Shown in pieces: positions 1 to 10,442 of a DNA stretch of 64,000 bases; position 1 is the first letter of the stretch, and each line of letters opens with the position of its first letter. The notes under the pieces were generated by a model, which did no database searches, had not been told where the DNA came from, and was given only the letters and a program-made list of their open reading frames with translations. The DNA comes from Chryseobacterium gleum (GTDB lineage Bacteria > Bacteroidota > Bacteroidia > Flavobacteriales_D > Sanyastnellaceae), in NCBI GenBank assembly GCA_945881835.1, contig CAMCVP010000003.1, positions 62,001 to 126,000 of the forward strand, written 5' to 3'. Made by a program: the position numbers and the translations under genes.

Positions 1-1556
1 ACGGCACGCATGCTGCGGAAAAAATTGCGGAGCACTTCAACACAACAGTGGTCATGTTCGCTTGTCCGTATGCCTTAGAGAAATCGGAATGGAAGGGTGT
101 GAATTCTTTCGTTGTCGCTTATCAGCCCGACGATTTAACGCAACAAGTAACAGCAGATGCCATATGTGGCGTTATTTCTTTTCAAGGAAAATTACCTGTT
201 TCTGTTGGAACGAAATTCAAAGAGGGGCAAGGCAAGGTTTTTCAAACCGCAGGAAGAATGCGTTATTTGAAGCCTTCTCAAACGGGATGGTTCAGTTTCG
301 TGACGAGCAGTGCTCAAACAAACGGGAACAGCAGTGTTTATGTGGAAGACATGATGGCGAATGCCCCAACGGAAGTTTCAGGAACAGAAACAAATTTATT
401 CTCGAAGGTCGATGAGATTGTAAAGGAAGGATTGGATCAAGGTGCTTACCCGGGATGCCGCGTTTTAATCGCGAAAGACGGCGTTATTCTTTACAACAAG
501 AGTTTTGGATACTTAGACAAGGCGAAGACACAGAAAGTGTCTGAAAACTCGATATACGACCTTGCTTCGGTGACAAAGATGCTTTCGACGACGATGGCAT
601 TGATGAAATTGGTAGATGAAGGAAAGATAGATGTGGAAAAAACCATTGGCGAATACATTGATTTTCCTGAAGGACATCCGCATGCAAAGATGCAGCTGAA
701 GCGCATGTTGTCGCATACTGCCGGACTTCCGGCTTGGAAGGATTTCACCAACTTAACGGTGAATGGAGGAGAGTGGGACGGCAACTGCTTATCGAAGGAA
801 CATACCGATAAATGTAGCAATCCGGTTTGTGCAGATATGTGGACAACCAAGGAAATGACCGATTCGATTTACAATGAAATTCTAGAGGTGAAGTTGAATC
901 CAGATCAAGGCTATTTGTACAGTGATTTGGGTTATTACTACTACAAGAAAATGATCGAAAAAATTACGGGAGTGCCTTTGGATTTCTATGTTTCAGAATC
1001 GTTCTATAAGCCAATGGGGTTGCGTTCTATGGGTTACAATCCGCAAGCGAATTGGCCGGTTAAGATGATTGCGGAAACGGAAACGGATTCAAAATGGAGA
1101 CGTCAGGCGGTTCGTGGATATGTGCACGATCAAGGGGCGGCTCTAATGGGAGGAGTTGCCGGGCACGCAGGTTTATTCGGCAACGCCAACGACTGCGCTG
1201 CGTTAATGCAAATGTGTTTGAACGACGGGCAATATGGAACAAATGAATTCTTTCACCATGAAACCATGGATTTGTTTACAGCCCGTCATTTCAAAGACAA
1301 CAGAAGAGGTTTGGGATTTGATAAACCTGGATTCACGAAATGGAGCGGAGCAACAGGACCTTCAGCAAGCGACGAGAGCTTTGGTCATTCCGGATTCACA
1401 GGAACGCTTTGTTGGGCAGACCCAGCAAACGGAACAGTATTCGTTTTCTTAAGCAATCGCAATTGCCCGAGTTCTGAAAACTGGAAGATTAACGACTTAC
1501 GTATTCGTCCTAGAATTCAAGAAGAAATTTACAAGTTGTTTCCTGTTAAACCGTAG
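1..1556 (+). CDS. C-terminal part of GH3-type beta-N-acetylglucosaminidase / serine beta-lactamase-like hydrolase fusion (5' truncated by window)
   Basis: Frame is open to base 3 (GTHAAEKIAEHFNTTVVM...). Beta-lactamase-like motifs SVTKM and YSDLGYYY and a C-terminal HSGFTGT are present. Confidence 0.8.
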   Translation, partial: GTHAAEKIAEHFNTTVVMFACPYALEKSEWKGVNSFVVAYQPDDLTQQVTADAICGVISFQGKLPVSVGTKFKEGQGKVFQTAGRMRYLKPSQTGWFSFVTSSAQTNGNSSVYVEDMMANAPTEVSGTETNLFSKVDEIVKEGLDQGAYPGCRVLIAKDGVILYNKSFGYLDKAKTQKVSENSIYDLASVTKMLSTTMALMKLVDEGKIDVEKTIGEYIDFPEGHPHAKMQLKRMLSHTAGLPAWKDFTNLTVNGGEWDGNCLSKEHTDKCSNPVCADMWTTKEMTDSIYNEILEVKLNPDQGYLYSDLGYYYYKKMIEKITGVPLDFYVSESFYKPMGLRSMGYNPQANWPVKMIAETETDSKWRRQAVRGYVHDQGAALMGGVAGHAGLFGNANDCAALMQMCLNDGQYGTNEFFHHETMDLFTARHFKDNRRGLGFDKPGFTKWSGATGPSASDESFGHSGFTGTLCWADPANGTVFVFLSNRNCPSSENWKINDLRIRPRIQEEIYKLFPVKP

Positions 1557-1589
1557 TACTTTTGCAATGGAGTTCTGCTCCCTTGCACT

Positions 1590-2723
1590 ATGGAAAAAAA
1601 ATTGAAGATTGGTATTGTGTGCTACCCAACATTCGGAGGTAGTGGTGTGGTTGCAACCGAGTTGGGAAAGGCACTTGCGGAAAAAGGACATGAGATTCAT
1701 TTCATCACTTATTCGCAGCCCGTTCGTCTTGGATCTTTAAGGAAAAATGTGCGCTATCACGAAGTTAACGTAAGTGATTACCCGTTGTTTTTATATCCAC
1801 CTTACGAACTAGTTCTAGCAAGTAAAATGGTAGATGTTGCGAAGCACGAAGGACTAGATCTTCTGCATGTGCATTACGCTATTCCGCATGCAAGTGCCGC
1901 ATACATGGCGAAGCAAATATTGAAAAGAGAAGGCATCAATTTACCAGTTATCACTACACTTCACGGCACCGATATAACCTTGTTGGGAAGAGACGCTTCC
2001 TTCGAACCCGTAATCTCTTTCGCTATCAATGAAAGCGACGCAGTTACTGCTGTTTCGCAAAGTTTGAGAACAGATACCTATAAACTTTTTGGAATTAACA
2101 TAGACATCGAAGTCATTCCCAATTTCTTAAATCCCACCCCAATAAACGGAGATGTTGTGCGCGAAATTCGTGAAGAATACGCGCCAAACGGAACTCCAAT
2201 GCTTATCCATATTTCGAACTTCCGTCCGGTCAAACGTGTGATGGATGTTATGGAAATTTACAAGCGAGTGAATGAATTGAAGCCTTCCATTTTGATCATG
2301 GTGGGAGACGGTCCGGATCGCTCAAAGGCAGAGCAATTTGCCCGAGACAATCACTTAAACCATGTTGTTTTTGTTGGAAATGTGAAGAATCCAATGGAGC
2401 TTTTATCAGCGGCAGATGTGATGCTTCTTCCATCTGAATCTGAAAGTTTTGGTTTGGCTGCACTAGAAGCCATGGCAAGCGGAGTGCCCGTTGTATCGAG
2501 CAATGCGGGAGGTTTGCCCGAGTTGAATAGACACGGTGTTTCTGGTTTGATGAGTAATGTTGGCGATGTAGATGAAATGGCGAAACAAGTCTTTTACCTC
2601 ATTGAAAAAGAAGAACGTTTAATGAAATTTAAAGATCAAGCAAGAGAAAGAGCCAGTGCGTTTTCACTTGAGGCTGTGCTTCCCTTGTATGAAAAACTAT
2701 ACGATAAAGTGTTGAAGTCATGA
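1590..2723 (+). CDS. bshA: N-acetyl-alpha-D-glucosaminyl L-malate synthase BshA (GT4 family)
   Basis: [41 protein letters not shown] plus GT4 motif [22 protein letters not shown]. Confidence 0.9.
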   Translation: MEKKLKIGIVCYPTFGGSGVVATELGKALAEKGHEIHFITYSQPVRLGSLRKNVRYHEVNVSDYPLFLYPPYELVLASKMVDVAKHEGLDLLHVHYAIPHASAAYMAKQILKREGINLPVITTLHGTDITLLGRDASFEPVISFAINESDAVTAVSQSLRTDTYKLFGINIDIEVIPNFLNPTPINGDVVREIREEYAPNGTPMLIHISNFRPVKRVMDVMEIYKRVNELKPSILIMVGDGPDRSKAEQFARDNHLNHVVFVGNVKNPMELLSAADVMLLPSESESFGLAALEAMASGVPVVSSNAGGLPELNRHGVSGLMSNVGDVDEMAKQVFYLIEKEERLMKFKDQARERASAFSLEAVLPLYEKLYDKVLKS

Positions 2724-3286
2724 ATAAGACAGCCCCTCAATTCATAGGAAAGCGCATTCAGGTTGTGCGAGAAAAAGAGCAGCTTACCATAACCATTTCG
2801 CAAAGTGTAGAACGATGGCAAGAAGCGCTGCTTTACACGTGGCTCATGGCTTGGACGTTTTGCGGCGGTGTATTTATCTATTCGTTATTCACCTCACCAA
2901 ATGGCGGAGAGCAAATCTTCTTTTTAATCTCAACGGCCTTGTGGTCCTTTTTCTTTTATCGCACATTGAAAGTGCTAATGTGGAGAAAATCTGGAAGGGA
3001 AATATTGGTATTTAAAAAAGGTGAAATGACACTTCAAAACGCCTTTGGAAATCGCGGTAAAATAGAAAAGTTTAATCTTGAAAAAATAAAGCAATTGGGC
3101 ACCGTTAAGCAAGACGAAAATTCATTCTTTTATTTTATGGACGATAGCTTCTGGATTATGGGCGGAGAGCGCTTAGGCTTCGTTTACAATCGTTCGAAAA
3201 TTCGCTTTGGAAAGCAGTTGAATCCACGCGATGCGCAAACGCTACTTCGTAGTGTTGACAGCGCTGTTAAGGGGTATTCGGCTTAA
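2720..3286 (+). CDS. hypothetical membrane protein
   Basis: ORF overlaps the bshA stop (ATGA). Two hydrophobic segments near the N-terminus. Confidence 0.65.
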   Translation: MNKTAPQFIGKRIQVVREKEQLTITISQSVERWQEALLYTWLMAWTFCGGVFIYSLFTSPNGGEQIFFLISTALWSFFFYRTLKVLMWRKSGREILVFKKGEMTLQNAFGNRGKIEKFNLEKIKQLGTVKQDENSFFYFMDDSFWIMGGERLGFVYNRSKIRFGKQLNPRDAQTLLRSVDSAVKGYSA

Positions 3287-3803
3287 AGATTAGCGCTCCT
3301 GAATTAATGCAATAACGCAGTCCGGTAGGAGGTGGTCCGTCAGGAAAAACGTGGCCCAAATGACCACCACATTTACTGCACATAACTTCCGTTCTAACCA
3401 TGCCGTAGGAGGTGTCTTTATCTTCTGAAATTACCAACTCATTAATTGGCTTGAAATAGCTCGGCCATCCACATCCGCTGTCGAATTTCGAATCGGATTG
3501 AAACAACTCTTGTCCGCATGCTGCGCAGCTGTATGTTCCAATGTCATGATGGTCCCAAAACTCACCAGTAAACGCACGCTCAGTGCCCTTCTCGCGCAGA
3601 ATACGGAATTGCTCAGGTGAGAGTTCTTTCTTCCATTCTTCTTCAGTTTTAACTACCTGTGGGACCATACTACTTGGGGTGCTTTGATTTTGTTTTTGTT
3701 GTGAACAGCTCGCTAAACTTATAACTGCTGCAATGCTAAACGAAACTAATTTTCTCATGGTTGAACAACACGTTTTTTCTAAAATTATTTTCTGAGGTAT
3801 CAA
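3267..3803 (-). CDS. msrB: peptide-methionine (R)-S-oxide reductase, lipoprotein form
   Basis: CxxC pairs, [11 protein letters not shown] and [12 protein letters not shown]-terminal lipobox-like LASCS. Confidence 0.9.
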   Translation of the reverse strand: MIPQKIILEKTCCSTMRKLVSFSIAAVISLASCSQQKQNQSTPSSMVPQVVKTEEEWKKELSPEQFRILREKGTERAFTGEFWDHHDIGTYSCAACGQELFQSDSKFDSGCGWPSYFKPINELVISEDKDTSYGMVRTEVMCSKCGGHLGHVFPDGPPPTGLRYCINSGALIFKPNTP

Positions 3804-6568
3804 GAATTTAATGCGTCAGCAGTATACGATTTTGTTTTCAAGAATGCGTCGAAAGGACCGCAGTACAAAATGTTTCCGCCTTTCTCTCCGCCTTCAGGAC
3901 CAATGTCCACAATCCAATCTGCACAGCGCATAACATCCGTATGATGCTCAATCGCAATAACAGTATGTCCTTGCGCAAGCAATGCTTGAAACGTAATCAT
4001 CAACTTCTGTACATCGTGAAAATGCAAGCCTGTAGTAGGCTCATCAAAAATGAAAAGTGTATGCGGTTGATTCGGCCCTTTAATAAGGAAAGAAGCCAAT
4101 TTAATACGTTGTGCTTCTCCACCCGAAAGAGTGCTGTTGCTCTGTCCAAGCTTAACGTAATCAAGGCCTACAGCCTTAAGCGGCGTTAGTTTTTGAACGA
4201 TATGTTTGGCAGAAGTTGAAGTGTCCTCTCCGAAAAATTCAATGGCTTCATCAACAGTTAAATCCAGCACATCAGCAATGTTTTTTCCGCGGTATTGAAC
4301 GTCTAGAACTTCTTCTTTAAATCGCTTTCCTTTACACGTTTCACAAACCAATTCTACATCGGCCATAAACTGCATCTCAATCGTCTGAATCCCTTCACCC
4401 TCGCAGGTGTCACATCTTCCTCCAGTGACGTTGAACGAGAAAAAAGCTGGCTTCATGTTGCGTTGTTTTGCCAACGGTTGTGAAGTGAATAATGCACGAA
4501 TATCATCGTAGATTTTTAAGTAAGTCGCAGGGTTGGAACGACTACTTTTTCCAATCGGATTTTGATCAACAAATTCCAATGCTTTTATGGAAGAAATACT
4601 CCCGGAAAGTTCGCTGTAATTTGAACTGTTTTCTGCAATTCCGTTCAATGCATTTTGAAGGGAAGGGTAGAGCACACTTTTGATTAACGTACTTTTTCCA
4701 GACCCGCTAACTCCAGTAATCACGCTGAATGCGTGAAGTGGAATGTCAATACTCACATTTCCTAAATTGTGGAGATTCACATCTTTCAACGATACGAAGT
4801 CGTTGAGTTTCTTCTTCGTTTTTTCAATGTAAATTTTCTTATCTCCGCGCAAGTAATCTGCGGTTAATGTCTTGCCTTTTTTCTCAAGATCTTTGGCCAA
4901 TCCTTCGAACACAATTTCGCCTCCCTTGGCACCCGCTTCCGGACCAATATCAATGATGTAATCGGCGTTGCGAATAATTTCTTCTTCGTGTTCAACCACG
5001 ATTACGGTGTTTCCCTGGTCGCGAAGATTCTTCAAAACTTCGAGCAAACGTTTGCTGTCTCGAGGGTGTAATCCAATGCTCGGTTCGTCAAGAATATACA
5101 TAGATCCTACCAACGCACTTCCTAGGCTGGTTGCGAGATGTATGCGTTGTGCTTCACCGCCACTGAGCGTATTTGAAAGGCGATTCAAGGTGAGGTATTC
5201 CAGTCCAACTTCGCACAAAAAACGAAGTCTGTTTTTTATTTCTAAAAGAATTCTTTTCGCAACCGATTCGTCGTGTTTGCTCAATGAAAGCGTTTCGAAA
5301 AAGTTCAACGATTTATGCAACGGAAGAAGCATTAATTCAGACACCGAAGTGTTTGCAATCTTCACATAATTCGCTTCTTTTTTTAAGCGCGTTCCGTTAC
5401 ATTCAGGACACGCCGTTCTTCCGCGATAGCGAGAGAGTAAAACACGATTTTGAATCTTATACGTCTCCGCTTCAAGGTATTTGAAGAAGGTGTTTATTCC
5501 ATGAAAATGTGTGCATCCTTCCCAAATAATTTTCTTCTGAAGGGTAGACATATCGCGGTAAGGCGTGTGAATGGGAATGTCGGCTTTCTTCGCATTGCGA
5601 ATCAAATCGTCTTTCCAACCACTTAACTTATCACCCTTCCAACAAGCAATGCAATCTTGGTAAATCGAAAGATTTTCATTCGGAATAACCAGCTTCGAAT
5701 CGATACCTATAATGCTTCCAAATCCTTCGCATGTTTTGCATGCACCTACGGGGTTGTTGAAGGAAAATAAATTCAACGAAGGTTCTTCGAAAACAACCCC
5801 GTCTTCTTCCAATTGATTGGCGAAGAATTCATATTTCTTTTTGTCTGGAAAGAAAAGTGCACAATGCCCGTGTCCCAATGAAAACGCAAGATCTACGCTA
5901 TCTCCCAAACGAGAGGCTTCCAACTCATCGTCTTTCGACATGCGGTCAATGAGCAAGTAATAGATGTGTTTGGAAGAGTATTCCGCATCTTGAATTTCAA
6001 TGAATTCATTGTTGTAAACAAGTCTGCTAAACCCTTGCGCCAACAAGGTTTCTTTTCCGATTTGAAACGAGGTTTCTGATTCTATTTTAAGCGGACAAAT
6101 AATAGCAAAGCGCGTTTCATTTTTCAAATTGAAAATCGCATTTACGACATCTGAGGTGTTGTTCTTCGTTATCGCTTTGCCTGTGGAAGGTGAGTAGGTA
6201 ATACCAATTCGCGCATAAAGAAGTTTAATGTAATCGTAGATCTCAGTTGAAGTTCCAACCGTAGATCGCGAACTTCTTCCGGTTACTTTCTGTTCAATGG
6301 CAACAGCCGGACTAATACCTATAATTGAATCTACATCTGGTTTGTCAAATCGACCCAAGAACTGACGCGCGTATGAAGAGAGACTTTCGACATATCGTCT
6401 TTGTCCTTCTGCAAAAAGTGTGTTGAAAGCTAAACTACTTTTTCCTGAACCACTCAGTCCTGTTAGCACTACCAGCTTGTTTCTTGGGATAGATACAGAA
6501 ACGTTTTTCAAATTGTGCACGCGTGCACCCTTAATAATGATGTGGGTTTTATGATTCTCGTTCTTCAC
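3800..6568 (-). CDS. uvrA: excinuclease ABC subunit A
   Basis: [70 protein letters not shown]. Confidence 0.97.
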   Translation of the reverse strand: MKNENHKTHIIIKGARVHNLKNVSVSIPRNKLVVLTGLSGSGKSSLAFNTLFAEGQRRYVESLSSYARQFLGRFDKPDVDSIIGISPAVAIEQKVTGRSSRSTVGTSTEIYDYIKLLYARIGITYSPSTGKAITKNNTSDVVNAIFNLKNETRFAIICPLKIESETSFQIGKETLLAQGFSRLVYNNEFIEIQDAEYSSKHIYYLLIDRMSKDDELEASRLGDSVDLAFSLGHGHCALFFPDKKKYEFFANQLEEDGVVFEEPSLNLFSFNNPVGACKTCEGFGSIIGIDSKLVIPNENLSIYQDCIACWKGDKLSGWKDDLIRNAKKADIPIHTPYRDMSTLQKKIIWEGCTHFHGINTFFKYLEAETYKIQNRVLLSRYRGRTACPECNGTRLKKEANYVKIANTSVSELMLLPLHKSLNFFETLSLSKHDESVAKRILLEIKNRLRFLCEVGLEYLTLNRLSNTLSGGEAQRIHLATSLGSALVGSMYILDEPSIGLHPRDSKRLLEVLKNLRDQGNTVIVVEHEEEIIRNADYIIDIGPEAGAKGGEIVFEGLAKDLEKKGKTLTADYLRGDKKIYIEKTKKKLNDFVSLKDVNLHNLGNVSIDIPLHAFSVITGVSGSGKSTLIKSVLYPSLQNALNGIAENSSNYSELSGSISSIKALEFVDQNPIGKSSRSNPATYLKIYDDIRALFTSQPLAKQRNMKPAFFSFNVTGGRCDTCEGEGIQTIEMQFMADVELVCETCKGKRFKEEVLDVQYRGKNIADVLDLTVDEAIEFFGEDTSTSAKHIVQKLTPLKAVGLDYVKLGQSNSTLSGGEAQRIKLASFLIKGPNQPHTLFIFDEPTTGLHFHDVQKLMITFQALLAQGHTVIAIEHHTDVMRCADWIVDIGPEGGEKGGNILYCGPFDAFLKTKSYTADALNS

Positions 6569-6794
6569 GTTTTTCTTGTTGAAGTGTCAAAGGTATTACC
6601 TCTTCAATCACATTATTGTTCATTGGTAGGAAAGAAAAAAAAGTAAAAATTTATTTGCTATTTGTAAAAATATATACTATATTCGTTTTCAAGATGCCGA
6701 AAGAAGGACATCGGAATAATAAAAATCACATTCAGCGCCTATAGAATATAACACTACTTTTTTTCAGTTCTAAATTAAGTTGAACCATTTAAAA

Positions 6795-6801
6795 AAGGAG
6801 G
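6795..6801 (+). promoter_or_regulatory. Shine-Dalgarno sequence AAGGAGG
   Basis: AAGGAGG-ccgtt-ATG, 5-nt spacing to the sigma factor start. Confidence 0.7.
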
Positions 6802-6806
6802 CCGTT

Positions 6807-7391
6807 ATGCGCTTATCACTCGAATCAGATCGCCAATTGGTATCCATGTACATGCATGGTAACGAACCCGCATTCCGTGAGTTAATGTCTCGTTACAAGT
6901 CGAAGGTGTTTGGAAAAATTTACATGTTCGTTCGCGACCGCGAATTGGCTAACGATTTATTTCAAGACACTTTTTTAAAAGCTGTGCAAGCCCTGAAAGA
7001 CGGTCAGTACAACGAAGAAGGTAAATTCTCTGCTTGGATAATGCGTATTGCACACAACTTGTGCATCGATCATTTCCGCAACAACAAGAAAATGCCCATC
7101 CAGCGTGCTACCGATAAGTACGATCCACTTGACTTCGTTCAAGAAACGTCGAAGAACGTTGAGAAGCAAGTGATTCAAAAGGAAGTAACCAAAGAAGTGC
7201 GTCAATTAATAGGCATGCTTCCTACAGAGCAACGCGAGATTGTTATGATGCGAATTGTTTACGACATGAGCTTCAAGGAAATTGCAGATCACTTGAACAT
7301 TAGCATCAACACGGCTTTGGGAAGAATGCGCTATGCGTTAATTAACCTTCGCAAGCACATTGAAAAGCACAACATTAAGTTGGTGATTTAA
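6807..7391 (+). CDS. RNA polymerase sigma factor, sigma-70/ECF type
   Basis: MRLSLESDRQLVSMYMHGNEPAFRELMSRYKSKV... with region 2 (NDLFQDTFLKA) and region 4 HTH. The ATG at 6807 is preceded by AAGGAGG (6795-6801); the ORF track's TTG at 6780 is less likely. Confidence 0.9.
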   Translation: MRLSLESDRQLVSMYMHGNEPAFRELMSRYKSKVFGKIYMFVRDRELANDLFQDTFLKAVQALKDGQYNEEGKFSAWIMRIAHNLCIDHFRNNKKMPIQRATDKYDPLDFVQETSKNVEKQVIQKEVTKEVRQLIGMLPTEQREIVMMRIVYDMSFKEIADHLNISINTALGRMRYALINLRKHIEKHNIKLVI

Positions 7392-7457
7392 AAAAGATTA
7401 CTGCAAGGGCAATATCGAAAGAAAGGGTTGCGTTAAGCCTAAAAATTAAACGCGCCT

Positions 7458-7568
7458 ATGCAAGATTTTACCCTTCAAGATTTAGTAGCTTTTATGGAGT
7501 CGGAAGAGATTATTCTTTCAGCATACGAACAGCTGCAACCGGTTACCAAAAGTTATATTTGGAACTAA
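7458..7568 (+). CDS. small protein, 36 aa (MQDFTLQDLVAFMESEEIILSAYEQLQPVTKSYIWN)
   Basis: Short ORF between the sigma factor gene and a strong terminator; not in the ORF track because of its length. Confidence 0.5.
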   Translation: MQDFTLQDLVAFMESEEIILSAYEQLQPVTKSYIWN

Positions 7569-7570
7569 TG

Positions 7571-7597
7571 AAAAAGCCACTCTCGAGTGGCTTTTTT
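7571..7597 (+). terminator. Rho-independent terminator
   Basis: AAAAAGCCACT-CTCG-AGTGGCTTTTTT, 11-bp perfect stem. Confidence 0.85.
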
Positions 7598-7615
7598 CTT
7601 GTTTACTTTTGCCGC

Positions 7616-8776
7616 ATGAAACTGCATCGCCTTTTATCCGTTTTGCTCATTAGCGCTGCTTTTCTGAATGCTTGTTCAAATGGAAATCAACCCACCGTTG
7701 ACTCTGTTATCTTTCAACCCAAATACGCCAAAGGTTTTCGCGTGGTGAAAATTGGAAATGATACCCTGATTCAGTTCCTGTCTCATTCTGATTCTCCTAC
7801 TGTTTCTCCTACTGTTTCTCATTCTGTTTCCGATTCTCCTACTGTTTCTCATTCTGTTTCTCTTTCCAAAATCAATCCGGAGCGAATCGCCCTTCTCAGC
7901 ACCACACATTCCTATTTCATCAATGCCCTAGATGGAATGAAGAACGTATGCGGAGTAACCTACGCAGACCGCATTCAGCTTGGAAATCTTCAATTACAAA
8001 TTGCAAGCGGAAAGACACAAAACCTCACCGAGAACGGCGATGTTAGTATGGAAGAATTACTCTTGCTGAATCCATCTGTTCTGTTCAGTGTTCCTTTCGA
8101 ATCAACACCCTATCAATCGAAACTACCGCAATGCACAGTAATTCCAACTACGGAATATCTAGAAGAACATCCGCTTGGAAAGGCAGAGTGGATCTATGTT
8201 TTTGGATATGTCCTTCGGAAGGATGTTTTGGCGAGGGAGTTGTTTTTGGAAATTGAAAGCGCATACATAGGTGCTGCGCAAGGTCATGCTGAAGGTGCTT
8301 CGCAAGGACCTTCCGTAGGACCTTCCGTAGGACCTTCGGTAGACCTTCCGTCAGGACCTTCTGTAAGACCTAGAATTTTCTTTGCTGCCAACAACGGCAG
8401 CGACTGGACCGTGGCGAATAACCAATCGTATTGGGCCATATTGCTGAAAGATGCGGGTGCGGAATATTTGGGGGCGACGAATGACAAAGGGAATTTGAAT
8501 TTCGACAAAGAGCGCATGTTGTTCGCGTTGAATGAAGCCGATGCGTATGGCGAGTTGGTGTATTTTCCGAATACATCCAACGTTTCACTTTCACAGTTGC
8601 ATCCGGAATTCACGCAGAGCGGTCCTTTTCAACATAAAAAATTATTTTTCTGCAATGCCGCAGACAATGGCTTTTTCGATAAAGCACTACTAGAGCCGCA
8701 CATACTACTTCAAGAATTGAAAATGGTATTGATCGATTCAACCTTTTCAGGAAACTACTTTCAACACACACATTAG
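7616..8776 (+). CDS. ABC transporter periplasmic substrate-binding lipoprotein (iron-siderophore/cobalamin BtuF-like)
   Basis: Lipobox FLNACSNG from the ATG at 7616. ERIALLSTTHSYFINALDG resembles the N-lobe start of the family. Two repeat arrays lie within the gene. Confidence 0.7.
   Translation: MKLHRLLSVLLISAAFLNACSNGNQPTVDSVIFQPKYAKGFRVVKIGNDTLIQFLSHSDSPTVSPTVSHSVSDSPTVSHSVSLSKINPERIALLSTTHSYFINALDGMKNVCGVTYADRIQLGNLQLQIASGKTQNLTENGDVSMEELLLLNPSVLFSVPFESTPYQSKLPQCTVIPTTEYLEEHPLGKAEWIYVFGYVLRKDVLARELFLEIESAYIGAAQGHAEGASQGPSVGPSVGPSVDLPSGPSVRPRIFFAANNGSDWTVANNQSYWAILLKDAGAEYLGATNDKGNLNFDKERMLFALNEADAYGELVYFPNTSNVSLSQLHPEFTQSGPFQHKKLFFCNAADNGFFDKALLEPHILLQELKMVLIDSTFSGNYFQHTH
7772..7861 (+). 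repeat. In-gene 12-bp tandem array, spacer about tttct plus 7-mers (CATTCTG, CCTACTG, GATTCTC)
   Basis: CAGTTCCTG tct CATTCTG attct CCTACTG tttct CCTACTG tttct CATTCTG tttcc GATTCT CCTACTG tttct CATTCTG tttct. Confidence 0.85.
8273..8371 (+). repeat. In-gene mini-hairpin array with spacers aaggt then cct
   Basis: GCTGCGC aaggt CATGCTG aaggt GCTTCGC aaggacct TCCGTAGGA cct TCCGTAGGA cct TCGGTAGA cct TCCGTCAGGA cct TCTGTAAGA cct. Every variable block is an inverted repeat. Confidence 0.9.
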
Positions 8777-8801
8777 AACACGCAATACTTAACTTTGCCG
8801 C

Positions 8802-10442
8802 ATGGACTCGAAAGAATTGGAATTCAACAAAAACGAAGACAAAATGCTTCAGCGCATTGCTGACCTTCAACGCAGATTGAAAAAGATCTACGAAGGTGGA
8901 GGGAAGAAGCGCATGGAGAAGGAGCACGAAAAAGGAAAGATGACCGCGCGTGAGCGAGTTGATTACCTTTTGGATAAAGATACTGAACGCATTGAAGTGG
9001 GTGCTTTCGCAGGCGATGGCATGTACGAAGAACATGGCGGTTGTCCGGCTGGTGGAGTAGTGGTGGTGATGGGATACGTTTCGAAGAAGCTATGCTTGGT
9101 TGTTGCGAACGACGCTACGGTGAAGGCGGGTGCCTGGTTTCCAATTACAGGAAAGAAGAACCTTCGTGCGCAAGAGATTGCCATGGAGAATCACATTCCC
9201 ATTATTTATTTGGTAGATAGCGCTGGGGTTTACTTGCCTATGCAAGATGAAATTTTCCCCGACAAAGAACACTTCGGACGAATTTTCAGAAACAATGCGC
9301 GCATGAGCAGCATGGGCATTCCGCAATACGCTGCCGTTATGGGAAGCTGCGTTGCGGGTGGAGCCTACTTGCCGATTATGAGCGACGAAGCGCTAATTGT
9401 AGACAAGACCGGAAGCATCTTCCTTGCAGGTTCATACTTGGTGAAAGCTGCTATTGGCGAGGAAGTCGACAACGAAACACTCGGCGGTGCAACAACGCAT
9501 TGCGAGATCAGTGGGGTGACAGACTACAAAGCGTTGAACGACAAAGACGCATTAGATACCTTGAAGAAATTATTGAGTCAGCAAGGAAAAACCAGCAAAG
9601 ACGCAGGTTTCGATCGCATTGCTCCTGTTATGCCGAAACGCAAGGTAGAAGATATGTTGGGAATTCTTCCAACCGATAGGACCACTTCTTACGAGGTGCG
9701 CGAGATGATTGAGTGCTTGGTAGATAACAGCGAATACACGGAATACAAGGCTGAATACGGAAAGAGCATCGTGTGTGCTTACGGTCGCATCAACGGTTGG
9801 TCAGTTGGAATTGTGGCCAATCAGCGCGAGGTGATTAAAAGCAAAAAAGACGGCATTCAGTTCGGTGGAGTAATTTATAGCGACAGTGCCGATAAGGCAG
9901 CGCGATTCATCATGAACTGCAATCAGAAAAACATTCCGTTGGTCTTCCTTCAAGACGTAACAGGTTTTATGGTTGGAAGTAAAAGTGAACACGGCGGAAT
10001 TATTAAAGACGGAGCGAAGTTGGTGAATGCACAAGCCAACAGTGTTGTGCCGAAGTTCACCATTATCATGGGTAACAGTTACGGCGCGGGCAATTACGCT
10101 ATGTGCGGAAAAGCATACGACCCTCGATTGATTGTAGGTTGGCCAACAGCTCAAGTTGCAGTAATGGGTGGTGCGCAAGCTGCGAAGGTGTTGCTTCAGA
10201 TTGAAGTGGCATCTTTGAAAGCAAAGGGTGAAACCATTACACCTGAGCGCGAAGCAGAAATGTTCAATCGCATTAAGTCGAAATACGACGAGCAAACCTC
10301 TCCGTATTATGCCGCTTCTCGCTTGTGGTTAGACGCTGTTATTGATCCGGTGGATACGCGCAAGTGGATAAGCCTAGGCTTGGAAGCCGCATCGAATGCA
10401 CCCGCTGAGCGCGCTTATTCGGTTGGAGTTCTTCAAACATGA
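8802..10442 (+). CDS. acyl-CoA carboxylase beta (carboxyltransferase) subunit
   Basis: Carboxyltransferase family: MTARERVDYLLD, YLVDSAGVYLPMQDEIFPDKEHFGRIFRN, GGAQAAKVL. Confidence 0.92.
   Translation: MDSKELEFNKNEDKMLQRIADLQRRLKKIYEGGGKKRMEKEHEKGKMTARERVDYLLDKDTERIEVGAFAGDGMYEEHGGCPAGGVVVVMGYVSKKLCLVVANDATVKAGAWFPITGKKNLRAQEIAMENHIPIIYLVDSAGVYLPMQDEIFPDKEHFGRIFRNNARMSSMGIPQYAAVMGSCVAGGAYLPIMSDEALIVDKTGSIFLAGSYLVKAAIGEEVDNETLGGATTHCEISGVTDYKALNDKDALDTLKKLLSQQGKTSKDAGFDRIAPVMPKRKVEDMLGILPTDRTTSYEVREMIECLVDNSEYTEYKAEYGKSIVCAYGRINGWSVGIVANQREVIKSKKDGIQFGGVIYSDSADKAARFIMNCNQKNIPLVFLQDVTGFMVGSKSEHGGIIKDGAKLVNAQANSVVPKFTIIMGNSYGAGNYAMCGKAYDPRLIVGWPTAQVAVMGGAQAAKVLLQIEVASLKAKGETITPEREAEMFNRIKSKYDEQTSPYYAASRLWLDAVIDPVDTRKWISLGLEAASNAPAERAYSVGVLQT

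Noticed and set aside
7676-7909. Arg-rich antisense ORF (RMRNSRRIGNRMRNSRRN)
   Set aside because: Artefact of reading the 12-bp tandem repeat array on the opposite strand of the lipoprotein gene.
8284-8613. 109-aa antisense ORF with GPTEGPTEGP repeats
   Set aside because: Opposite strand of the 8273-8371 array; the sense lipoprotein ORF has family motifs and a lipobox.
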